NCBI GenBank assembly: GCA_022539475.1
Contig: VCMS01000076.1
Coordinates: 62,001-126,000 of the forward strand
DNA from: Gracilaria domingensis
Lineage: Eukaryota > Rhodophyta > Florideophyceae > Gracilariales > Gracilariaceae
DNA length: 64,000 nt
Direction: 5' to 3'
Part shown: positions 1-10,287 of the stretch, piece by piece
Position numbering within the stretch: the stretch's first letter is position 1
How the letters are laid out: every line of letters begins with the position of its first letter
Translations under genes and position numbers: made by a program
The notes under the pieces: model-generated
Database searches by the model: none
What the model saw: the letters and a program-made list of their open reading frames with translations, nothing else
Told to the model about the DNA's origin: nothing

Positions 1-937
1 TTGTCGCTGTGAAGGGGACACTCTCGAGTGAAAGTTCACCTACCATGGCCACCCTTTTGCGAACCAGGATGCGACGAGAAGCTGCTATTGAAGACATTGG
101 TGCGTAATAATGGTCAGATTCGAGGTGCACGAAGAGTGTGCTTGGGTATTGGCTTGTTGCGTTTCGTAACGCTCGTTGGTTTCCGGGAGAGATGTAGAGA
201 GCCTGACTGCGTATCGGAAAGTCCAGGGAAAGGATGCTTAACATTGTGGCACCGGATGATATGCCGACGGCGATTAGAGGCGTTGACGGTGGTAATCCTT
301 GTTCTGCGGTCCACTGTCGCACGGCGATCTTCACTCGTGCCACATCATCGTTTTCGCGAGCTGGGAAACGCGTGCTCCAGCACCCAGTCACGCGGTTTTG
401 AGAGGTGAGTGCTAGAAGAGCGAAGCGTCTCTTGAGTAGATGGGAACTGATAATCCTGTGCTCGGGCAGTTGAAACCAGTCCTTTGCGGATTGTGAACAT
501 CCGTGAAATAGGAGGGCTACTCCACGAATGGCTCGTGGAGTGAATGGGTTGTTGTAGGCCACGTCCACGTCTGCCACCCGAGTTTGATGAAAGTCTGGTT
601 GTGAAGATCGAGACGAAGAAGGTATGACATCTGACGCCATGTCATCTTGCTTGGAGGAAGAGCGGAACGGGAAGACCTGCTTGAACCAAGTGGCGACGCG
701 CTGTAGTATGCTGGGCTTTTCGGAGTTTGATGCTCGAACTGATGTGCTGAACGCGTTCAAAGCATTGTTGCGTTGAATGTTCTCTTTTCCTCTTGCTATG
801 GACGAAGTGTTGATCGGTTTCGAAGCTATCAAGGGATGCTCAATTGATGCCTGACCTGCCTGAATCAGCTTGCTTAATATATGAAGAGATAACAACAGAG
901 CAATGTACACGCCGACGCATTTGGTTCGAGGATGCAT
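1..937 (-). CDS. alpha/beta-hydrolase-fold protein, membrane-anchored, 3' end beyond window
   Basis: An open frame on the minus strand starts at ATG 937-935, with an in-frame TGA upstream, and stays open to base 1, giving about 312 residues; the 3' end lies outside the window. Residues 1-25 contain a hydrophobic stretch (VYIALLLSLHILSKLI) that should act as signal peptide or anchor. A Ser/Gln-rich linker follows. The hydrolase part begins at RAIRGVALLFHGCSQSAKDW, where the HG pair would form the oxyanion hole, and goes on to the nucleophile elbow GISSG. The mix of LLFHG, a CW pair and GxSxG resembles an uncharacterised alpha/beta-hydrolase family I recall from plants; that likeness is from memory. 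The acid and His of the triad would be beyond the edge. Substrate unknown. It is divergent from the Ies2-like gene. Confidence 0.8.
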   Translation of the reverse strand, partial: MHPRTKCVGVYIALLLSLHILSKLIQAGQASIEHPLIASKPINTSSIARGKENIQRNNALNAFSTSVRASNSEKPSILQRVATWFKQVFPFRSSSKQDDMASDVIPSSSRSSQPDFHQTRVADVDVAYNNPFTPRAIRGVALLFHGCSQSAKDWFQLPEHRIISSHLLKRRFALLALTSQNRVTGCWSTRFPARENDDVARVKIAVRQWTAEQGLPPSTPLIAVGISSGATMLSILSLDFPIRSQALYISPGNQRALRNATSQYPSTLFVHLESDHYYAPMSSIAASRRILVRKRVAMVGELSLESVPFTAT

Positions 938-2358
938 GTTTGTATCGATGTGATGTAGTGCCCAATGATTGGGGTAGATGTGAGCTTGTGGAAATCACTG
1001 ACGAGTTGATGGGGCTTCACTACACTACATGCATCGCTCGTGGTTACTGTGGGAAATGAGAGCCTGTGCAATTTGGAACGGTTGAAGTTGTTATTGTCAC
1101 ATTGTTTTAATTGGAAGCGCACGCCAAATAGACAAAGTCACGCTTTTTTTTGTCGCACGCTGTCTCCTCGGGAGCCGAGGTCGCTTAGGGATTCGCTATG
1201 GAGCCTTTTTTAACCTGAAGAACTATTTTGTTTCACAGCTGTGATAAAGCGAACGAGTGAGGTCATGAAGGTCAAATGCCCAAGGCAGAATCGGGTCTAT
1301 TGCATACTGATCCAGACGGGCTTTTTGTAATATCAAAACTGGATTCTACCACAAAATGTGGACTTTGTCACTTTCTAAGACCCGTAGAATTACGATGGGC
1401 AGTCTCCGTCATTCAAGAACAACGAAACCAGTAAGCGTGAGGTTTTCTTCTGGTCGACTAAGCTTCTCCATAGGGATTGTGAGGCTTGTAGTTGAGTATA
1501 CGCACAATATAGCGCTTATTTTATCAATCCCAGTGATACTTGAGCTCCTGAGATGTGCAAAACAGAATTGAACACCCGCTGCAATCAAACCTTTGACAAA
1601 CGACAGAGGTTTGCAGCATTGTGTTCTACATCACCCAATACACAGTACAAAGTAGAGACTGGTCTCGAACATTTCTTAAGTGCGGAACGAAACATGTCCT
1701 CTCCAACTGAAGGAAGGTTTAAACGCTTGCTTTTTTCTTACCCGTCTGCTTCAGGCGCTTGGACTGCCTAAGGAACCGAACTGTACGTACGTGCTCGTCT
1801 TCTTTTCTGTTGGATAAGAATACGTGCTCTTAGAGTGATCGAAGCCTTCGGTATCAAAAGACACTAAGGGTGTGTCGGGGTCGTGTAGTGAATTAGACTT
1901 GCTGGCTTACAATCCAACTATCACATCTTAAAAAACCGACTCAATCCATTCCGTCAGGCAAGACATTTCTATGGTGGAGTTGTTGTATCGAATAAAGCTT
2001 TGCATTCATTTTAGCGTTTCAACGGGGGCGGCCGCGCAGCCGAATTTTGTCTGACGGAAAGTCTGCTGTTGACAGCATCACTAGAAAAAACGACGACAGT
2101 GCGCTGCCCGGAAGAGGCGTGCGATGGAGGTGGGCATGCATGACTGCAATCCGTCAAATGCCCATAAAGTTCTACATTTTCTCGCACGTACATTGTACCG
2201 CATGGTCAAGAGCGACCAAAGAGCACCGTTCTTCGCCTTACGTTTCAGCCTCGATCCATTTCTCACGAGTTTGGGACTACTCTCGATCACTGCTTTTTAT
2301 ACGAGCTGACTTGCAACACACGTGAGGCTCTCTCCACCTTTCTTCACCATCATTGACC
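938..2358. other. intergenic, divergent promoters
   Basis: About 1.4 kb between the start codons of the hydrolase gene (minus) and the Ies2-like gene (plus). Short frames on both strands show no recognisable protein and no codon pattern. No tRNA, long repeat or clear TATA box was seen. Confidence 0.6.
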
Positions 2359-3588
2359 ATGTCGCCTCCTGAATCTTCTAGCAGTGATGAAGTTAACAAG
2401 CTTCCCTCAGTACCGCGTGTTCGTCGAAGCAGCGGCGCAAAACCACCCGTTCCGCGACCGGGTCGCAATGGCGGAAAGAACAAACGTGACTCACCAGGCG
2501 CCGAAAAGCGCCCCGTTCGACAATCTACCCGTCGTCGTGTTTCGAAAAGAAGTCTTCGGGAAGACTCTGCTCATAGTGAGGATGACGGAAACGAATCTTA
2601 CGTTCCGCTTCGTCGCACTTCACGACGCTCCCAAAAAACTCGCAAAGTAATAGAAGACGACGAAGACTATGAAGAAGAAGATGACGAAGACGAAGCCTCA
2701 CCTGGTAATGATAATAAGGACGAGCTCTACATGAAGGATGACCATGACGCGAGCGTGGACATGCTGGAAGATGAAGACGACGATGAAATGGATCTAGAAG
2801 ATGAGGACGACGGTTCCAAGAGCGCATCCGTATCAGTTTCGCGTTCTAAGAAACGGCGTAAGACTATTCGGGAAAGTAGTAGTGATAGCAGGGACATTGA
2901 TCTGGGTGATGAGAACGTGACTGGAGACGGCATAGACGAAAGCAACGACTTCACAAACGATAGCGGAGAGGGGGAAGGTGGTGAAATCATCAAAGGACAG
3001 AAAGACATCCTAGCCCAGTTAGAGGAAGAAGTAAACAATGATTCCGAGGATTTCAGGAGCGAGTCTTCGGCAGAATTGAAACCGAAGAAGTCGAGAAGGC
3101 TAACAAGTAGACAAAGAGCATTGCAAGGTGAGAATGTGAAACTTGAGTATTCAAAGCTGGATTCTCCGAAGGCCAAGAAGAAGGAGGTTCAAGAAGAATG
3201 GGACCATGATGAGGAAATGGAATTGAAAAGACAGCAGAAAGCAAGACTTCGTCAAATGGTGTCAGAAAAGAGGAACAGGGAGAAGCGAGCGGCTATGGTA
3301 GACAAAGTGCTTAGAGGAGTGACCTCCAAAAGGAAGAAGTTCACGTTGGCAACAGAGGCAAGGGCGGCACAGGTTGAAGTGCGTCTAACACAGAATGAGA
3401 TGCGAGAAGGATGTATGCGATATGTAAGTAACAAGGAAGGATCCACACTCTCCATTCCGAAAGATGCCGTTGTTCCTCCATACTTAAGCAAGAGCCTCAA
3501 AGCAGTTTATCCACCGATATGCAAACGTGATCCGAAGACGGGAAAGAGAGTATTTTCCAAAGTTCTAACCTCAGCACCTACAATGTGA
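2359..3588 (+). CDS. IES2: INO80 chromatin-remodelling subunit, Ies2/INO80B type (PAPA-1 domain)
   Basis: 409 residues from ATG 2359; the frame is open for two codons further upstream but has no earlier ATG. The first 250 residues are disordered and strongly charged, with Arg/Lys blocks (nuclear-localisation-like) and long Asp/Glu runs. The recognisable part is C-terminal: LTSRQRALQGE, then a basic helix with ELKRQQKARLRQ and SEKRNREKRAAMVDKVLR. That is the PAPA-1-like region of yeast Ies2 and human INO80B, which bind the INO80 ATPase in the nucleus. A zinc-binding cysteine array, as in the animal protein, is not evident; only two C-terminal cysteines are seen. The tail, ending PPICKRDPKTGKRVFSK, looks conserved. 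Single exon. Family assignment rests on this motif region, so it is good but not certain. Confidence 0.78.
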   Translation: MSPPESSSSDEVNKLPSVPRVRRSSGAKPPVPRPGRNGGKNKRDSPGAEKRPVRQSTRRRVSKRSLREDSAHSEDDGNESYVPLRRTSRRSQKTRKVIEDDEDYEEEDDEDEASPGNDNKDELYMKDDHDASVDMLEDEDDDEMDLEDEDDGSKSASVSVSRSKKRRKTIRESSSDSRDIDLGDENVTGDGIDESNDFTNDSGEGEGGEIIKGQKDILAQLEEEVNNDSEDFRSESSAELKPKKSRRLTSRQRALQGENVKLEYSKLDSPKAKKKEVQEEWDHDEEMELKRQQKARLRQMVSEKRNREKRAAMVDKVLRGVTSKRKKFTLATEARAAQVEVRLTQNEMREGCMRYVSNKEGSTLSIPKDAVVPPYLSKSLKAVYPPICKRDPKTGKRVFSKVLTSAPTM

Positions 3589-4666
3589 ATTCAGAAGGCA
3601 GAGTGTTGTCTCGTTATGGTGTTCACTGAACTTTGGGTCTCTTCAGAATGCAGAAGTTAGGGTTTGGCATACCGTGATTTATAGCACATATGACGCATAT
3701 CAAATAAGCTTATTCGTAGATGTGCCTCGGGAAGGAAAGAGCAACTTTTGTAGAAACGACATGGGGTTTTTCTTCTTTAGTTTGGCCTGTTACTCCTTTC
3801 GGCCAAGTACCTGGAACCGCCTTCTGTCGGTAGCCTGCCCTTCTTTCTAAAGAAGACTAGAGACTTCAACGACTACTTCGTGATCATCCCTATCATTGCG
3901 GAACACAATACGTGTTGTATTCTTTTTTTCGCGGGCGGACAGCTCTCTCTCCCAAAAACATTTGTCACCAGAAGACAGAACAGGAGAGGTCGACATTTTC
4001 CCTGGCATTCCTTCCTACCGCATTTTGTTCTCTTTGGTTTCTGATCTTATCTTGTAGTCAAGGCTCCTTACCTGGTAGCAGAAAACCTGCTCATTCTCGA
4101 ATTCACCGCGGGAAAGCGTAATGAAAGTCTTACGTTGTATATTTTCTATAAGTGCTGTTATCAATCTGGGCTAGTCCGGTACATAATATGTCATATCATG
4201 AAGTTCTTGGAAAACACCCACATAGATGTTGGCCTGACGAGAGAAGACTTTCTGTAATGATAGTTTTACTACGACCTAGGAATTAGAGAAGGAGTTCTTC
4301 CTCCTTGCTGTTGTTTATAACTCTTTATCCCGAGACTCAGAGGAATTAGTCTTTAGATCGTCTTCTTTCCTCTTTAGTAGGCGAAGTTCAGGTCTTTTTG
4401 CCAGCTTTACCATCATTACAATGTAGTACCATGAATGACTGTGACGCTGATTAACAGAGGTAACCTAATACTTTCTTCAGCGAAGATCATCTCGAGAATC
4501 TAACGTTACTGTATGGGGAATGATCATGAATTGCACACGCTTTGGCTGACTCTAAGAATCTTGTAGTTATGCATCACTAGATCTCTTGAACACAAGTGGA
4601 GCGCTTGGAAGGCTTGAAATGCCCAGTTCGTATACATTAACCTCTTGGCTGAGCACGAATGTATTC
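3589..4666. other. intergenic, convergent 3' ends
   Basis: Between the 3' ends of the Ies2-like gene and a glycosyltransferase gene. I see no coding frame with family signatures and no long repeat. Confidence 0.6.
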
Positions 4667-6859
4667 CTATCCCAATTCCGAGTCCGATAGCGGAGGGAAT
4701 GGTCTTGAGAAAGAATTGATATACTTGCAGACCCCAAGGCGTTTGTTAAACATTACGAACCCGTGCTTCTCAAACCTTTTTCGTTTTTCACTCGATCCTT
4801 TTATCCAGTTGTTGTGCAGGATGAATATACTCGGGAACTGCAAGAGAATTGTCCCAGAGGGTAATGCCCACATGCTGAAAGTAATGCCGTTTGGGTAGAT
4901 CCCGCGATCTAAGAGTTGCATGGCCATACCCTTGTAGTCGCAACGATCGCTGCTAACTCTCCTCTCTCCCTTTTTACCACAGATAACGTCGTAGAAACAT
5001 GGCTGCTCCGACATTTTTGAAAGTTTTGCATAAGCTATGACATCTTCGAAGGTTTCTATAGTTTTTCTGTTGCTGTGAACCAGATAGAAACCGGAGTTAA
5101 TCCTTCTGTACTCATTGGCGGCCTCACCATCAGGGGCGTTCGACTGAATGACGAGGTCCGCATCGTATCCTTTCAGATCGTTCAGAGGGTTGCGGAACCA
5201 GACGATGTCCGTGTCAGTCCATAGAACATCATACCCCAGTTTTAGAACACGAAGTACGATTCTTGATTTTAGTTTGGTCAACTGCTTAAAAGAATCAGTG
5301 CCGTAGGCTGCATCAAAAATGCTTGCATTTGATATCACCGTGTTCTCCAAATACACAGGGAGTCCCTGCAAAAATGCATACCGATAAAGCTGTGCATCAA
5401 AGGCTGCGATGATGAAGTTCGTTAGCTTCAGTTGCCTCATGTTACAAACCCAGTTCATCATCATGTCCCGATATCCGTAATTCATTGCCGAGAGAATAAT
5501 GGTATTGTCTTCAACGACTCGTTCTGCCACCGTTCGAAGAGTGAGGGGCAAACCGAAAAACTCTGGTTTTCCCTCGGAATCCGACACGACGGGTATTTTG
5601 TAGTCAGATTTGGTCTCATGCGAAATGCTTCCACACTTAATAACTCTTGAACCAAGAGTTAGAGTAGGGTCAGTTTGTGTCCCCATAGATGACGGAGAAT
5701 ACTCACAGTTGCAAATACCTGGTCGTACCCTGCGAACCAAACACGAACCACTTTGTTCAAGACATCTAGCGATTCGCCACGGAGCATAAAGAACGTTCCC
5801 CATCTGGTTTTCATATGATCCATGCCGAGAACTTAGATATATGTTGACGAAGAGTTCAAACTTTGACCTTTTCCCTTCGGACCAAAAGATGTCTTCTGAC
5901 TTCAATTTTTCTGATTGAGATACACGGCTGTGGTCATGACGAATATGCACGCTCATGACTGCCTCTGACGCGTCAATGACTTGTCTCCGACCAGCTACAA
6001 TGGTTTCATGCGTTAACCAATTGTCATACTTTCCACGACCGAAGATAAACGGAGGCATATGCCCGTCAAACAACGGAGGGCCGTCTGGATTCCAGGCCCA
6101 CAAGTCCATTCCTCCGTATGTATGAAGTCTTCCATGGCTCATGACATATTGCCGCAACTTGCTTTCGTAATCCTCATGTGCTTCGTTAATATCAAGGGGT
6201 AGTCTCTCCAAATCGTATCGGGCACTGATCATAAGGTAATTCTCGAAACTTGACTTGACTTTCTGCATTGTTGAAATGAAGTCATTCATCAGGATAATGT
6301 CCCCATTGATTATCACAGCTACTTCGGCTTTCGAAGAATTAGCAATATGAAACATAGAATTGAAGAGCGGGACCCCAAGAAAATTCTTGTCTACATCAGA
6401 CCTTACATTGAGGCCATACTCAGCGGCAACTTCTTCATATCCTACTTCTAGTCCGAGAAGAGTAATTTTAGGTCTAGGGGTCAGTCTTTGCCATGATCTG
6501 ATTGCTCGTAGGTTTACTTCCCGGTCTTCGCCTACGAACGGCTTTGGAGCCGTAAATATTTCAATCTCAAAGAGTTCGGGTTGAACTGAGCTCTTGGATT
6601 CGTGAAAGGTTTCGGTACCGGATGAGCGTCGGTTGGAATGTCGCTCAACGAAGAAAATCAAAGGCTTGTGGCTTGATGGAAGCAAGCTTGTATCTAGATA
6701 AAGAAGTAGGATCAGCAAGGAGCATATGAATAGATAAAATTGAGGAGTTCGGTATATGTAATCCAGCTTCGGCCTTTTGGTTCGCTTCGCCTTCTTGTCC
6801 CGGTCAAGTTCCAGATGATGGCGTGAGGCTTTGGATAAATAAGTGCTGAAGTTTCGCAT
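4667..6859 (-). CDS. two-domain type II membrane glycosyltransferase (GT-A-like plus GT77-like)
   Basis: 730 residues from ATG 6859, the first ATG in the frame. A short basic N-terminus is followed by one membrane helix (QFYLFICSLLILLLYL, about residues 42-60), the layout of Golgi type II enzymes. The first luminal domain (about 95-340) contains FTAPKPFVGED, an NGDIILMNDF segment that may be its DxD-like site, and GRGKYDNWLTHE. The second domain (about 440-720) has NWVCNMRQLKL, DVLWTDTDIVWFRNP with its DxD, and ILHNNWIKG, typical of the nucleotide-diphospho-sugar transferase family PF03407 (GT77-like). Donor and acceptor are not predictable; a wall or matrix polysaccharide is a reasonable inference. 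A full-length paralogue lies at 21961-24087. Single exon. Confidence 0.85.
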   Translation of the reverse strand: MRNFSTYLSKASRHHLELDRDKKAKRTKRPKLDYIYRTPQFYLFICSLLILLLYLDTSLLPSSHKPLIFFVERHSNRRSSGTETFHESKSSVQPELFEIEIFTAPKPFVGEDREVNLRAIRSWQRLTPRPKITLLGLEVGYEEVAAEYGLNVRSDVDKNFLGVPLFNSMFHIANSSKAEVAVIINGDIILMNDFISTMQKVKSSFENYLMISARYDLERLPLDINEAHEDYESKLRQYVMSHGRLHTYGGMDLWAWNPDGPPLFDGHMPPFIFGRGKYDNWLTHETIVAGRRQVIDASEAVMSVHIRHDHSRVSQSEKLKSEDIFWSEGKRSKFELFVNIYLSSRHGSYENQMGNVLYAPWRIARCLEQSGSCLVRRVRPGICNCEYSPSSMGTQTDPTLTLGSRVIKCGSISHETKSDYKIPVVSDSEGKPEFFGLPLTLRTVAERVVEDNTIILSAMNYGYRDMMMNWVCNMRQLKLTNFIIAAFDAQLYRYAFLQGLPVYLENTVISNASIFDAAYGTDSFKQLTKLKSRIVLRVLKLGYDVLWTDTDIVWFRNPLNDLKGYDADLVIQSNAPDGEAANEYRRINSGFYLVHSNRKTIETFEDVIAYAKLSKMSEQPCFYDVICGKKGERRVSSDRCDYKGMAMQLLDRGIYPNGITFSMWALPSGTILLQFPSIFILHNNWIKGSSEKRKRFEKHGFVMFNKRLGVCKYINSFSRPFPPLSDSELG

Positions 6860-7998
6860 GTTCTCCAAGGAAAAGAGAACCCTGGATCATTTAGTGCTTG
6901 CATCAGGTGTTCGCAGCACGCACGAAAATCGGCAGGGTAGATCATTACATGATGTTTTGTACATATGGATACTGAATCTCGTCGTTACTCTGCACAACGA
7001 AAACAGAACTTGATGAAAATTTTGGTCAGTCCTCTACCGTTCCATCTTTGTCCACGGGGATTTATGGGAAAGAGGAAACGGTCCATTCTTTCTAAAACAA
7101 GAAAGAAGAAAACTTTGAGGGAAATGAAAAAAACGAAGTAACTTACTCCGTGCGTGACTTCAGCGCTATTCTACTTCCAAGCACATATTAAGCAAACGTC
7201 TCTCTGCCTCAGATAATGACACACCATCCCTTTCCCCAGCTCAAGTTTTTCGTTCTGCGTCTTTGCATAGATAAGCCAAAGCTATCCGTGCAGTCCGGAA
7301 AGAGCCAGGATTAATGACATCCTTGTCACGATCGAATCTCTCTGATCCAGCGGAGATTTCATTTGTTACGCACTCCTTGCAATATCCATCGATATCGAAC
7401 ATGATCTCAATGTAGGCAGCCGATAAGGAGGTTACTTGTCAAGAAAATAGTCGTGCTGATGATACTGTCCGGTGTGAAGAGAAACGCCTGAGAGAACTGT
7501 CGATTAACGACATCTTATAGAAGCAAATCCAAATAATTAACGTTCCTTTGAGAGCGAACTCCCCCGTCATTCTGTTCACTTCGGCTGTTTCACAGTCAAC
7601 ATTTGCATCCCTATTTCGTTGCACAGATGACAACCGGCTTTTTGTATTGTATCCAGTTAAATGCGTCCACCACATAGCAGTATACAGAGAAGATATTTCA
7701 AACTCATCATGTCGCGTCGCTTCAGTTCTACTCCCATTCGCAACAGAACATGAAACTCGGAACCAGATTGTAACAATCAGTGCGCTTAAGAGAGAGCATC
7801 CACACCACGACTCTCCGGCCACTATAAAAGGCCCCTATCAAGTCCATTCTCTCCTTCTCTTCCATCCACTACAACAATCAGTTCGCAATCCGTATCCAAC
7901 TATTCTTTCGTTTTGACACTGTCACATCCACGCGCTCTAGTCGCAACCTCTCCATTACCTCTCTATTCTTATCAGACTAACTCCATTACATCTCAACA
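6860..7998. other. intergenic, divergent promoters
   Basis: About 1.1 kb between the glycosyltransferase start (minus) and the secreted-protein gene (plus). Two overlapping antisense frames at 7439-7916 reach 120 codons but show no family features and cover the presumed promoter and leader, so I do not call them genes. A TATA box is listed separately. Confidence 0.6.
7823..7830 (+). promoter_or_regulatory. TATA box of the secreted-protein gene
   Basis: TATAAAAG lies 176 nt before ATG 7999 and is followed about 20-35 nt later by a pyrimidine-rich initiator-like stretch. The leader from there to the ATG is CT/CA-rich and lacks ATG. The paralogue at 44978 has a comparable element. Confidence 0.55.
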
Positions 7999-9731
7999 AT
8001 GAACACCCACATCCGCATCCGTGCCGTTTGTATTTTCTTCGTGGCCACTGCTGCCCTCCTCACCACTGCAAACGCCCGCGCATTCTGGTCCAACCCGCAA
8101 GCTCTCATTCCTGGCAGCCCAACCCTTTTTGCGCCATCGCTACAAACATCGACCCGCACTGGAAAGTCCTCCGATTCCATTATCAAGTTTGCCATAGCCG
8201 GCGGTAAGGTCAAGATCTATGTCAACGGCAAGAAGCAAAAGGTTAAGTCAAACACCAAGCAAATTGAGCTCCCACTCAACACCAATGATGTCGTCGCATT
8301 CGAATGCACCAAAACCGGCTCTCCCACCAAAATGGCAGGCTTGATGGCCTCCATCAGCCACGACGGAAAGACCTATCGCACTGGTGTCGACCGCTTCAGC
8401 ACCCGTGGTGGCTTCTCGAGCTGGCCGACGTGGGAGAAAAAGCACTGGGCCCACTTCAAGGTATATCACGACAAGAAGACCGGTGTCACTCACAACTTTT
8501 GTCACTGGAACGACGCCGACAAGATCGACAACGACTGGACGAGTATAGACTCAAAGGCCTCTTTCATTTGGGCACTCACCGGCAAGAACAACAAGGAGGC
8601 GGCTCGCACTGTGTTCATTCGATTTGTCGTTGGCGGTGAAGGTTGTTCCGGGCAGCCAGTACAGATTGGTGCCGGCAAGAACGGCGGCAATGGGGATGAT
8701 GATGAAGATACTGACGACGACAAGGATGAAAAGAAGAAGGGAAAGGGCAAAGGTAAGGGTAAGGGCAAGGGCGATGATGACGACGACGACGACGACGACG
8801 ACGAAAAGAAGAAGGGCAAGGGCAAGGGCGATGACGACGACAAGGATGAAAAGAAGGCAAGGAAGGCAAGGCAAGGTAAGGCGATGACGACGATGACGAC
8901 GACGGCGACGACGACGACGAAAAGAAGAAGGGCAAGGGCAAGGGCAAGGGCAAGGGTAAGGGCGAAGGTAAGGGCAAGGGCGATGACGACGATGACGACG
9001 ATGACGACGACGCCGACGAAAAGAAGAAGGGCAAGGGTAAGGGTAAGGGTAAGGGTAAGGGCGATGATGATGACGACGACGACAACGACGACGACGACGA
9101 CGACGAAAAGAAGAAGGGCAAGGGCAAGGGAAAGGGCAAGGGTAAGGGCGAAGGTAAGGGCGAGGGCGATGACGACGATGATGACGATGACGACGACGAC
9201 GACGACGATAAGAAGAAAGGCAAGGGAAAGGGTGAGGGCGATGACGACAATGACGACGAAAAGAAGAATGGCAAGGGCAAGGGTAAGGGCGATGACGACG
9301 ATGACCACGATAAGGACGGGAACAAGGGCAATGACAAAGATGATGATGCGGACGACGACTATGGAGATGTTGAGAAGAAGAAGCCCTCTGGTCGAGTGCC
9401 ACACCCGAAGGACAAGGACGGCACCACAAGTAATGACGGCGCCGACGAGCACAAGCTAGCTGGACAAAGCGATTCGAGCAAACCAGATGACTTCTGCGCG
9501 TGCCAACTCACGGATCGTCAAGGTGGTGAGTGTTACGACATGGAGGAGCCCGGTGCAAGTTCCGGAAGGTGCAAACCGCGCCCATGTGAGCCCAAGTTCG
9601 AATGCGTGGCATCAAGCAACAAAATGTGCGTCAAGCGTCGCGGAGGAAGCAAGGTAGTAATGATAGAACCCAACAACTGCATGACCGAAACGGCGGACGA
9701 TGTTGAGATGTTGCTTCCTTACGAAGGATAA
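7999..9731 (+). CDS. secreted protein: novel N-terminal domain, long Asp/Lys-Gly tract, 8-Cys C-terminal domain
   Basis: ATG 7999 opens a signal peptide (cleavage probably after TTANA, residue 27). A roughly 195-residue domain follows, with IYVNGKK, GVDRFSTRGGFSSWPTW, NFCHW and FVVGGEGC. Next comes an extreme low-complexity tract (8698-9330) and a C-terminal 8-Cys module starting FCACQLTDRQGGECYDM and ending LLPYEG. The N-terminal and tract-plus-C-terminal parts lie in different frames. The change falls at 8857-8880, where runs of G (and one of A) are one base shorter than in every other copy of the unit. Downstream, the Asp/Lys-Gly frame is open from 8880 to the TAA at 9729. This is most simply one gene of about 577 residues with a local length error or a true frameshift; an intron is less likely for lack of a good acceptor. 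The paralogue at 44978-45964 confirms the two flanking domains. Family not recognised; an extracellular-matrix or mineral-binding role is inferred only. Confidence 0.75.
8698..9330 (+). repeat. coding low-complexity tract, alternating poly-Asp and (Lys-Gly)n cassettes
   Basis: About eight cassettes of poly-Asp (roughly 6-13 residues, GAC/GAT) followed by EKKK and alternating GK pairs (AAG GGC/GGT). The cassettes differ in length, as expected from slippage and unequal exchange. The DNA is a near-perfect purine/GAC microsatellite, which also creates long meaningless frames on both strands between 8500 and 9460. Confidence 0.85.
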
Positions 9732-10287
9732 CTACATTTTTCTTCTTTGAAGCCTGATGCTCTCTGTGAGCTGAAGGACTCCCAACTAATTATACCATAT
9801 GAATTAGCAAGCTGTAAACTCTTGGAGAGGGTGATATTCCAATGCTGTTCTTTCCTTCTCCTTTAGGATAGTCTCTTACCCCTTATTTCCATATGTTAGC
9901 TACGCTTGAAGGCGCGTTCGACATCGATGCAAACTCCCTCGCATCAGACCGCATGTACAAAGTGAACCAGGAACCGATGGTAGTGGGCAGTTGCTATACG
10001 TATGCATATGGGCACCAACACGAGATGCGTCTGACGACTTCTATTAGACCAGAGAAAGCTGTGTCGAAACAAAAGATGCGATACTAGCCTCGTAGAAACT
10101 GCAACATAGGCAAACCTAAGGTCCTGTTGTCAATCGCCAGAAGCCGTTGAAATCCGAAGAAGCGATTGGGGTCATTTCACCTTTACCATCTACAATCAAG
10201 TACGAGCTCTATGTGACGTTGCTCAAAGGACAGAAAATGCGGTCCCCTTGTCACAAGGTATGCGAACTGTTTCTCAAAAAGGTTTGG
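9732..10287. other. intergenic, convergent 3' ends
   Basis: 556 nt between the secreted-protein gene and the EH-domain gene. Only short uninformative frames were seen. Confidence 0.6.

Noticed and set aside
28-408. 126-codon plus-strand frame at the left edge
   Set aside because: It lies antisense to a frame with clear alpha/beta-hydrolase motifs and starts at GTG.
7439-7916. Two overlapping 120-codon frames on opposite strands
   Set aside because: They cover the TATA box and leader of the gene at 7999 and have no recognisable features.
8500-9460. Long minus-strand frames (up to 316 codons) and the Arg/Thr/Met-rich continuation of the plus frame
   Set aside because: They are other registers of the GAC/AAG/GGC microsatellite. 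The paralogue at 44978 shows which frames are coding before and after it.
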